NCBI GenBank assembly: GCA_041389725.1
Contig: JAWKRG010000010.1
Location: 186,001-250,000 of the forward strand
Origin: Polyangiaceae bacterium
GTDB lineage: Bacteria; Myxococcota_A; Polyangia; Polyangiales; Polyangiaceae
Direction of reading: 5' to 3'
Length of the DNA stretch: 64,000 nt
Both the position numbers and the translations under genes were made by a program. Of the stretch, positions 17,676-24,153 are shown one piece after another (positions within the stretch are counted from its first letter, which is position 1; each line of letters begins with the position of its first letter). Under the pieces are notes generated by a model. The model had not been told where the DNA came from. It did not search any database and saw only the letters and a list, made by a program, of their open reading frames with translations.

Positions 17676-18368
17676 CTACCCCGCAGACGAGTCGGTCGGG
17701 CTCCCAGCCTCGTGCAACCCGAGCAGCCGCGGCAGCTCGCTCATGTCCGTGAACACGGTAGCCCCCGCCGCTGCCAGCGCGCCGCTGTCTTCGTCCGCGG
17801 CGTAGCCCAACACGCGCATCCCCGCCGCCACGGCGGCACGCACGCCGCTGGCGGAGTCCTCGATGACCAAGGCCGCTGCGGGGTCGACCCCCATCTGCTC
17901 CGCGGCGAACAGGAACAGATCCGGCGCGGGCTTGCCGCGGGCAACCTGAGACGCGGTGAATACCCGCCGCTCGAAGTAGGGCGCCAGCTCGGTCAGGCGC
18001 AAGCTGAGGCGAGCGCGCGCGGGCGGAGACTGCGTGGCGACGCACATCGCCTGACCGCGCGCCGCCAGCTCTCGAACCACTTCGCGCACCCCCGCCACCG
18101 GCTGCAGGCGCTCGGCGAAGGCAGCCGCGATGGCCATGGCCCAGTCGTAGAGCCACGTGGGCGGCAGCCGATCGCCGCCGAGTTGCTCGACGGTGCGGGC
18201 GTTCTCGGGGAGCGTGCGGCCCTTGAAAGTGGCGCGGGCCTGCTCGGGGGTCATGGCGATTCCATAGCGAGCCAGCTCGACGGACTCCACGTCGCAGACG
18301 ATGCGCTCGCTGTTCACGAGTACGCCGTCGCAGTCGAAAATCACCAGCCCCGGCGTCGCTCCGCTCAT
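17676..18368 (-). CDS. HAD-superfamily phosphatase (beta-phosphoglucomutase/PGP-like)
   Basis: 230 residues from the ATG at 18368. Motif I is D-C-D-G-V (FDCDGVLVNSE), with the nucleophile and acid/base aspartates. The helical cap follows at residues about 20-85. Motif II is in ATQS, motif III Lys in the ARGKPAPDLFLFAAE block, and motif IV Asp in VIEDSASGVRAA. It belongs to subfamily IA phosphatases and phosphomutases acting on small phosphorylated metabolites. The substrate cannot be assigned from sequence. It follows the tRNA-Leu region on the opposite strand and lies 48 bases upstream of the channel gene, so the two could be co-transcribed. Confidence 0.85.
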   Translation of the reverse strand: MSGATPGLVIFDCDGVLVNSERIVCDVESVELARYGIAMTPEQARATFKGRTLPENARTVEQLGGDRLPPTWLYDWAMAIAAAFAERLQPVAGVREVVRELAARGQAMCVATQSPPARARLSLRLTELAPYFERRVFTASQVARGKPAPDLFLFAAEQMGVDPAAALVIEDSASGVRAAVAAGMRVLGYAADEDSGALAAAGATVFTDMSELPRLLGLHEAGSPTDSSAG

Positions 18369-18404
18369 CGCCGCGCAGCCTGGTCCGCGCGGCCGCCCTC
18401 CGTC

Positions 18405-18430
18405 AACCGCGGCGTTCTGCGGCGGTTTTT
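18405..18430 (+). terminator. Hairpin plus T-run, terminator-like
   Basis: AACCGC and GCGGTT form a stem around an 11-nt GC-rich loop, followed by a T-tract on the plus strand. No plus-strand gene precedes it. It lies in the 5' region of the HAD gene, so it could insulate the tRNA or be fortuitous. Confidence 0.3.
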
Positions 18431-18549
18431 GTCGCCCGCCGCCCACGCAAAACCTGGACTTGCACGGCCCGCCGGCCATGAGGTAGATCCCCGCTTCCCG
18501 TCGGGTCCTCCGGGCACGAGTTGTCCCTGACGACCCTTCGGGACACCTA

Positions 18550-18633
18550 GCGAAGGTGGCGGAACTGGCAGACGCGCTAGCTTGAGGTGCTAGTGGGGTA
18601 ACTCCCGTGGAGGTTCAAGTCCTCTCCTTCGCA
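18550..18633 (+). tRNA. tRNA-Leu (anticodon GAG)
   Basis: 84-nt class II tRNA. The acceptor stem is GCGAAGG/CCTTCGC with discriminator A at 18633. The anticodon arm CTAGC-TTGAGGT-GCTAG reads GAG (CUC/CUU leucine codons). A long variable arm (GGGG-TAA-CTCCC) is typical of leucine tRNAs. The T arm is GGAGG-TTCAAGT-CCTCT. CCA is not encoded. Its 3' end is the first member of the downstream tandem array. Confidence 0.96.
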
Positions 18634-20190
18634 CTTTCCGACGCTGAACGTCGCTGTTCTCGCCGCGGGATCTCCCGGCGTGACGGACTTCGGCCTCATG
18701 AGCGTCGTGGCCCGTCCATAGATCGTGATCGGAGTCGGCCAGCGTCAAGGTTTGCAGCCGGCTCAAGTCCTCTCCTTCGCACTTTCCGACGCAGAGAGTC
18801 GCTGTTCTCGTCTCGGGATCTCCCGGCGTGACGGACTTCGGCCTCATGAGCGTCGTGGCCCGTCCATAGATCGTGATCGGAGTCGGCCAGCGACAAGGTT
18901 TGCAGCCGGCTCAAGTCCTCTCCTTCGCACTTTCCGACGCTGAACGTCGCTGTTCTCGCCGCGGGATCTCCCGGCGTGACGGACTTCGGCCTCATGAGCG
19001 TCGTGGCCCGTCCATAGGTGATCGGAGTCGGCCAGCGACAAGGTTTGCAGCCGGCTCAAGTCCTCTCCTTCGCACTTTCCGACGCTGAACGTCGCTGTTC
19101 TCGCCGCGGGATCTCCCGGCGTGACGGACTTCGGCCTCATGAGCGTCGTGGCCCGTCCATAGATCGTGATCGGAGTCGGCCAGCGACAAGGTTTGCAGCC
19201 GGCTCAAGTCCTCTCCTTCGCACTTTCCGACGCTGAACGTCGCTGTTCTCGCCGCGGGATCTCCCGGCGTGACGGACTTCGGCCTCATGAGCGTCGTGGC
19301 CCGTCCATAGATCGTGATCGGAGTCGGCCAGCGACAAGGTTTGCAGCCGGCTCAAGTCCTCTCCGTCGCACTTTCCGACGCTGAACGTCGCTGTTCTCGC
19401 CGCAGGATCTCGGCGTGACGGACTTCGGCCTCATGAGCGTCGTGGCCCGTCCATAGATCGTGATCGGAGTCGGCCAGCGACAGGTTTGCAGCCGGTCAAG
19501 CTCCTTCGCACTTTCCGACGCTGAACGTCGCTGTTCTCGCCGCGGGATCTCCCGGCGTGACGGACTTCGGCCTCATCGTCGTCCCGAAGCGTCCTTCATA
19601 TGAAATGCGCGGCAGATTGCGTCGCGCTCCCGCCGGCTCAAGTCCTGTCCTTCGCACTTTCCGACGCAGAGAGTCGCTGTTCTCGTCTCGGGATCTCCCG
19701 GCGTGACGGACTTCGGCCTCATGAGCGTCGTGGCCCGTCCATAGATCGTGATCGGAGTCGGCCAGCGACAAGGTTTGCAGCCGGCTCAAGTCCTCTCCTT
19801 CGCACTTTCCGACGCTGAGAGTCGCTGTTCTCGCCGCGGGATCTCCCGGCGTGACGGACTTCGGCCTCATGAGCGTCGTGGCCCGTCCATAGATCGTGAT
19901 CGGAGTCGGCCAGCGACAAGGTTTGCAGCCGGCTCAAGTCCTCCGCACTGAAACGGCTGGCAGCGGCGTGTTCTGACGGGGGAGCGCTCCGGCCGGCTCG
20001 AGTCCTCTCCTTCGCACTTTCCGACGCTGAGAGTCGCTGTTCTCGCCGCGGGATCTCCCGGCGTGACGGACTTCGGCCTCATCGTCGTCTCGAAGCGTCC
20101 TTCATATGAAATGCGCGGCAGATTGCGTCGCGCTCGCGCCGGCTCAAGTCCTCCGCACTGAAATGACGGGGTCCGGCGTGTTGTGACGCG
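18616..20190 (+). repeat. Tandem array of tRNA-Leu 3'-end repeats (~148-bp unit, 12 copies)
   Basis: The last 19 nt of tRNA-Leu(GAG), TCAAGTCCTCTCCTTCGCA, and the following ~125 bases are repeated head to tail. The CAAGTCC element occurs at 18616 (in the tRNA), 18764, 18912, 19057, 19205, 19353, 19497, 19639, 19787, 19935, 19999 (as CGAGTCC) and 20145. Spacings are 148, 148, 145, 148, 148, 144, 142, 148, 148, 64 and 146. Conserved inner elements are a CGACG-ctgaa-CGTCG hairpin and a CGCC-gc-GGG-atct-CCC-GGCG hairpin. Differences within the first hairpin (CGACgctgagaGTCG) keep four pairs. Later copies carry alternative second halves. The design matches the E. coli tyrT locus, where a 178-bp unit repeats the tRNA-Tyr 3' end and yields rtT RNA. 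Transcription here is inferred. Confidence 0.95.
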
Positions 20191-20462
20191 GATTCGCCTA
20201 CGCCGCGCGCGGGATTTCCCTTGGGGGGGATAGTCGAACAACCGCCGCACCGAGTTGGGCTCGGGTCTCCCGCATCGTCCTCAGCCCATACCACGGCGTT
20301 CGGCACCGGTTCGCCTCGTCCAGGCTCACGATCGAACGAGCGCGTGCCGTGCGTCCCTGCTGTGACCGTCCCCTCGTACGGGTACACCGCTCGGCCGCAT
20401 CCGGTGAGTGCCAAGAGCACTCGGGCTGTCCGGCAAATGTCAGTGTGAATTGGGGTTACCAC
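20079..20462 (-). CDS. Possible truncated lipoprotein ORF running into the array
   Basis: From a GTG at 20462 the frame gives a short basic leader, V-L-L-A-L-T-G-C (lipobox-like), then text such as YPYEGTVTAGTHG and GEPVPNAVVWAEDD. These resemble the start of carboxypeptidase-regulatory-like lipoproteins. From about 20190 down to 20079 the frame is made of array repeat sequence. This would fit an older lipoprotein gene whose 3' part was replaced when the array grew. It could equally be a chance open frame in GC-rich DNA. Confidence 0.25.
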   Translation of the reverse strand: MVTPIHTDICRTARVLLALTGCGRAVYPYEGTVTAGTHGTRSFDREPGRGEPVPNAVVWAEDDAGDPSPTRCGGCSTIPPKGNPARGVGESASQHAGPRHFSAEDLSRRERDAICRAFHMKDASRRR

Positions 20463-20750
20463 GCGAACGCCGCGCTCGTTTCGGGGTGCGGTGCGAACGC
20501 GTCGCCCGGGTTACGTCTCGAGCGCGGCGCCGCGGGTCATGGCCTTGGCTGCGCGTCTTCGACGCCGGAGAGCCGCGACTTTGTCGGGTTCGACAGTTGC
20601 CCCCATGAAGCTGCAAACCTCCCCCTCGCCCGCGAATCGTCGCATTGGCCGATTTCGTCGGCTGCTGATCGGTAGTGGCGCTTCAGCCGCATCTTCGTCG
20701 TGGTCACGCGTAAGAGAGTCGCGGAGGCGGTTGGGCGTCGTCGCGGGGCG
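20463..20750. other. Intergenic stretch with no recognisable gene
   Basis: No open frame here has a convincing start, domain or signal peptide on either strand. No repeats of the upstream array are seen. Composition is slightly less GC-biased than the flanking genes. Confidence 0.5.
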
Positions 20751-21035
20751 CTAGCGCCGTTGGTGGTCGGGGTGCATGCGTTGGTACACGCTCCAGCCCA
20801 GGGCCAGTCCGGGGGTGGCGCAGAGGGCGGCGAACTCCCATTCCGTCGTGAGCCACATGATGAGGACGGAGGGAAGTCCCGAAGCGACGATTGTGAGGGG
20901 GATTGCGATCGCGTGGGCTTTCGCTGCCTGCAGCCAGCGTTGGCGAGAACTCGCCGTCAGCCGCCGGATCGACTCTCGGTCTGCCTCGGAAAGCGATGGG
21001 TCCTTCAAGTCGAACACGGCGCAACTGTCTCCCAC
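20751..21035 (-). CDS. Small membrane protein
   Basis: 94 residues. A charged N-terminal half (LKDPSLSEADRESIRRL) is followed by two hydrophobic helices at about 42-62 (AHAIAIPLTIVASGLPSVLIM) and 67-82. The C-terminus is short and basic (YQRMHPDHQRR). No family is recognised. Codon use and the separation into charged and hydrophobic parts look genuine. It is divergent from the prepilin-peptidase-like remnant. Confidence 0.45.
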   Translation of the reverse strand: MGDSCAVFDLKDPSLSEADRESIRRLTASSRQRWLQAAKAHAIAIPLTIVASGLPSVLIMWLTTEWEFAALCATPGLALGWSVYQRMHPDHQRR

Positions 21036-21097
21036 ACGCTTCCCAGCGTACCACGACGACTCTTTTTCCCTCGAGAGGGTCAGAGTACAAGGTGGGG

Positions 21098-21411
21098 GTG
21101 ACGTTGCCTATCGATGCCGCGCTGGCCGGGCCCGTGTGTGCGGTGGTCTTGGCCTGCGTCGCGTTGGCGTTCGAGCTTCGGATGGGGCTCATCCCGAACG
21201 TGTTGACCTTGGGCGGGCTGGGTCTCGCGATGGCGGTTGCATTCTTGGACAGAGGATTTGCAGCGCACGCACGGCGATCGGCATCGCGGTGGCGATCTTG
21301 GGGCTCGTAGCGTTCTTCCGATTGCGCGGAGCGGAACTCGACGAGCTACCGAGCACTCCGTGGATCTGCATCGGAACGGCCGGGGCGATGGTGGTGCGGT
21401 TCCTGGCCTAG
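21098..21411 (+). pseudogene. Frameshifted prepilin-peptidase-like (A24/CpaA) remnant
   Basis: From a GTG at 21098 the frame reads two hydrophobic segments with FELRMGLIPNVLTLGGLGLA, close to the D-x-R-x-x-x-I-P-N start of type IV prepilin peptidases but with Glu for the catalytic Asp. Near 21255-21280 the similarity moves to another frame (AIGIAVAILGLVAFFRLRG), ending at 21411. The second catalytic GxGD motif is not visible in either frame. One or more indels plus lost catalytic residues suggest a decaying gene. A chance resemblance of a short hydrophobic ORF is possible. Confidence 0.35.
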
Positions 21412-21597
21412 CGCCCCGGTTCCCAGGCGTGTTCGTGCGCGGGTCCACGCCAACGAGGGATGTTGAGCCGAGTGCCCGATTGCAGCACGGCAGGCGTTGC
21501 TTTTTGCGAGCAGAAACTGAGGGCCGTTCAGCGAGCTCGTCCTGCTCATGAGCGTCGTGGTGAACGGCGGGGTCATGTCGGGGGAATGCTCGCCGCG

Positions 21598-21643
21598 GTG
21601 GTCATTTCGGGGACATGTTCGACTATGTCCCCCAAATGATCAC
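21598..21643. repeat. Long imperfect palindrome (19-nt arms, 8-nt loop)
   Basis: Arm 21598-21616 (GTGGTCATTTCGGGGACAT) and arm 21625-21643 (ATGTCCCCCAAATGATCAC) pair along 19 positions, with one mismatch and one G-T pair, around GTTCGACT. It lies about 100 bases before the next gene. It could be a transcription terminator, an operator or a small mobile-repeat remnant. No transposase is near. Confidence 0.75.
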
Positions 21644-21730
21644 GAATCTGAGCAATTCGTCGCGATAGGTTTCCGCTCCCTTGCCCCGCCCCTCGTCCGA
21701 GATCGGTGAAACCTGTTCGCGCGTGGCGCG

Positions 21731-21736
21731 TAATGT
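21731..21736 (+). promoter_or_regulatory. Candidate -10 (TAATGT), leaderless-type
   Basis: TAATGT ends 9 nt before the ATG at 21746, and no Shine-Dalgarno sequence is present between them. This is the same arrangement as at other genes in the window. Confidence 0.35.
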
Positions 21737-21745
21737 GTCGCTGCA

Positions 21746-22504
21746 ATGGGAACGGACTTGGTGGCGCGGACGGCGCGGGGCGTCGGCGTGGTGGCGTTTG
21801 TGTGCGGCGTGGTGGCGTGTGGCGGCGGAGACGGGAGTCCCGGCGCTGCGGGGGCTGGCGGCGCGATGGTTGGGGTCGGCGGATCTGGCTTCGGCACGGG
21901 CGGCATGGGAGTCGGTGCTGGAGCGCCGATCGGTGGGGGCGGCGCGGGTGGTGCGGGCCAGGATGCGGGCGCGGGAGCGACCGGTCCCGCAGAGCCTTGG
22001 AAGACCAATCCTGCGTGGGGCAGCGACAAGTGTCCGCCGTTGCCGCAAGGGGTGACGCAAGGGCCGCTGACGGGCAACTACTTGGCGAACCTCACCCTGA
22101 AAGACTGCGACGGCAACGACGTCGCCCTCGACCACTTTTGCGGTGCATCGGCGCTGTGGCTCTTTGTGGCTCACGGCTGGTGTCCTCACTGCAAGAAGAC
22201 GTCGAGCTTGGCCGAGCAGATCCAGCGCGACTACGAAGACCAAGGCCTCGCCACCGCCGTCGTGCTGGTCGAGAATGCCCAAGGGCAGCCGCCGACCCAA
22301 GCGGACTGCAAGGCGTGGCGCACGGGCTACGGCCTCGACCATGCGGCTGCGCTCTACGATCCAACTGGCGTGGCGCTTCAGCTCTACGAACAGAACTTCA
22401 CAGCGCTCAGCGTTTTCGTGGGCGGCGACCGGGTCATCGCCGAGAAAAAGCACACCGACGTCGAATCCTCCCTGCGCACATCCATCGCGGCGCTACTGAA
22501 GTGA
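21746..22504 (+). CDS. Thioredoxin-like lipoprotein with Gly-rich linker
   Basis: 252 residues. A signal peptide ends at the lipobox (FVCGVVAC25). Residues 26-80 are a Gly/Ala-rich, flexible spacer. The thioredoxin/AhpC-TSA-like domain starts near 100 and has the redox motif W-C146-P-H-C149. That motif suggests disulfide exchange or thiol oxidoreduction in the periplasm or at the cell surface. The following helix (SSLAEQIQRDYEDQ) and the strand pair near the C-terminus (TALSVFVGGDRVIAEK) complete the fold. The cis-Pro position is not clearly conserved. It stands alone, and its redox partner is unknown. Confidence 0.82.
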   Translation: MGTDLVARTARGVGVVAFVCGVVACGGGDGSPGAAGAGGAMVGVGGSGFGTGGMGVGAGAPIGGGGAGGAGQDAGAGATGPAEPWKTNPAWGSDKCPPLPQGVTQGPLTGNYLANLTLKDCDGNDVALDHFCGASALWLFVAHGWCPHCKKTSSLAEQIQRDYEDQGLATAVVLVENAQGQPPTQADCKAWRTGYGLDHAAALYDPTGVALQLYEQNFTALSVFVGGDRVIAEKKHTDVESSLRTSIAALLK

Positions 22505-22581
22505 GCTCTCGCGTCACGAAGGCAACGCGGTGCGCGGTCGGAGTGTTGCGCTGCGGATAGCCGCGGTTGGCGCGGCGCGGC

Positions 22582-24072
22582 TTACATCGAGAGGCGGATG
22601 TTGGCGCGTTGGAGGGCTTCGCGGAAGGAGGCCTTGTCGTTGGACTTCATGAAAGCCTCTTCGGGCTCTACGAGGCCCGCGGTCACGTGCTGGAGCAAGT
22701 GGTCGTTCATGGTCTGCATGCCCAGGGAGCGACCGGTCTGCAGTGCGCTGGCGATCTGGTAGGTCTTGCCCTCGCGGATCAGGTTGGAGATGGCGGGAGT
22801 GGTGACCAGGGTCTCGTAGGCGGCCACGCGCCCGCCGCCCTTCTTTTTGCACAGCACCTGCGCGATGACGCCGCGCAAGGACTCGCTGAGCATGGTGCGG
22901 ATCTGGGCCTGCTGGTCCGCGGGGAACTGATCGATGATGCGGTCGATGGTGCTGGTTGCGCTGGTGGTGTGCAGCGTGCCGAAGACCAGGTGCCCCGTTT
23001 CTGCAGTCTCGATGGCGATGGCGATCGTCTCCAGATCGCGAAGCTCACCCACCAGCACGATGTCCGGATCCTCACGCAGCGCCGCTCGTAGCGCCGCCTT
23101 GAAGCTGCGCGTGTGCACGCCCACCTCGCGCTGGTTCACCAGGCAGCGCTTGTTCGGGTGCACGAACTCGATCGGGTCTTCGATGGTGATGATGTGGTCG
23201 GCGCGGTTTTCGTTGATGTGATTGACCATCGCGGCCAGGGTGGTGCTCTTGCCGCTTCCCGTCGGGCCCGTGACCAGCACCAGGCCCTTGGAGAGCCAAC
23301 ACAGATCCAAGACCTTTTCGTGCAGGCCCAGCTTGTCGATGGAGAGAATCTCGAAAGGGATTTGCCGAAAGACGGCGCCAGGACCGTTGCGGTCCATGAA
23401 GTAGTTCGCGCGAAAACGCGCCACTCCCTCGATCGCGTAGGCGAAGTCGGTGTCCCAGTCCTGGTCGAACTCCGGACGGTTGCGCTCGGGCAGGATCGAC
23501 GAAAGGAGTTCGCTCAGCTGACGGGCGTCGAGCTTGCCGTGCCTCTCCAACAGCGCCATCGAGCCGTGCAAGCGCAGCATCGGTTCCATGCCCGTCGATA
23601 GGTGCAGATCGCTTGCGCCGAGGCGCACCATTTCTCGCAGCAGCACGTTCAGCGCTGGCTCGCCGGGGGCGCCTTGAACCGGAGGAGGCTGCACCGAGCG
23701 AACCGCTTGGGGGCCGCGCGGCATGGGTGGGTCGAGCTGCGGCGGTCGCACTGGACTCGCTGCCACGCCCGGGCTGCCTTCGGGCGTGAGGCGAATGCGC
23801 CAGGAGTCTTGGCGATCGATGAACACCTCCACCAGTGCACGGCCGCTTTCGCCGTCGTGGGTGAAGCTGGCCTTGGCCTCTTGGCGCAGGGTCTGCAACG
23901 TCTCGGGGCTGGCCGCTTCTTGCAGCACGGCCATCAGCTCGCGGTGCTCGATGCGCGAGGTGGTGAGCCGCTCGCCCGTGTCGAAGAAGAACTTGCCGGG
24001 TTTTCCGCTCTCGAGCTCGAGGGCGTTCGCGCCATGGCGCGCCATGTGGTGGATGTAGGCGTCGATTCGCAC
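22582..24072 (-). CDS. PilT/PilU-type retraction ATPase with extra N-terminal domain
   Basis: 496 residues from the GTG at 24072 (V-R-I-D-A-Y-I), chosen because related N-domains begin MxRIDA. A GTG at 24096 would add eight residues. Residues 1-100 form a small N-domain, then a Pro-rich linker to about 135. The PilT core follows: Walker A GPTGSGKST (269-277), the Asp box (IITIEDPIEF), Walker B (DIVLVGELRD) and the His box (GTLHTTSA). PilT-family hexamers retract type IV pili by ATP hydrolysis. The AIRNL-like motif (AISNLIREGKTYQI) is present. No other pilus gene is adjacent, so it may be one of several PilT paralogues. It is transcribed after the 842-residue lipoprotein. Confidence 0.9.
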   Translation of the reverse strand: MRIDAYIHHMARHGANALELESGKPGKFFFDTGERLTTSRIEHRELMAVLQEAASPETLQTLRQEAKASFTHDGESGRALVEVFIDRQDSWRIRLTPEGSPGVAASPVRPPQLDPPMPRGPQAVRSVQPPPVQGAPGEPALNVLLREMVRLGASDLHLSTGMEPMLRLHGSMALLERHGKLDARQLSELLSSILPERNRPEFDQDWDTDFAYAIEGVARFRANYFMDRNGPGAVFRQIPFEILSIDKLGLHEKVLDLCWLSKGLVLVTGPTGSGKSTTLAAMVNHINENRADHIITIEDPIEFVHPNKRCLVNQREVGVHTRSFKAALRAALREDPDIVLVGELRDLETIAIAIETAETGHLVFGTLHTTSATSTIDRIIDQFPADQQAQIRTMLSESLRGVIAQVLCKKKGGGRVAAYETLVTTPAISNLIREGKTYQIASALQTGRSLGMQTMNDHLLQHVTAGLVEPEEAFMKSNDKASFREALQRANIRLSM

Positions 24073-24153
24073 GATCCCGCTAAGTACCACGAGCACCCCG
24101 CCACCAACCAGAGCCGCGGTCGGTTCAGGTCGGGGGCAACGATTGGGGCGTCG

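Larger units (their letters stand above)
21412..21745. other. Intergenic region with a long palindrome
   Basis: No gene is recognised. It contains the inverted repeat at 21598-21643 and, at 21546-21561, a 16-base exact match (CTCATGAGCGTCGTGG) to the body of the tRNA-Leu array unit. Confidence 0.5.

Noticed and set aside
16507..18156. 549-codon minus-strand open frame
   Set aside because: It is a frame shadow of the ion channel and HAD genes, Arg/Pro-rich and without any family pattern.
18764..20150. Multiple tRNA pseudogenes
   Set aside because: Only the last 19 nt of the tRNA recur. No copy contains the D arm or anticodon arm.
18616..20190. CRISPR array
   Set aside because: The repeated unit is about 148 bp with no unique spacers, and the unit contains a tRNA end. 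No cas genes are present.
18616..20190. Integrative element at a tRNA att site
   Set aside because: Tandem tRNA 3' ends fit repeated att sites, but no integrase, excisionase or mobile cargo lies between or near them. Kept only as an alternative explanation.
18590..20250. Set of 70-130-codon frames on both strands of the array
   Set aside because: They recur because the DNA repeats and change frame with each 148-bp unit. No ribosome site or domain supports them as genes.
21598..21643. Insertion sequence end
   Set aside because: No transposase or second end is visible within the window, so only a palindrome is reported.
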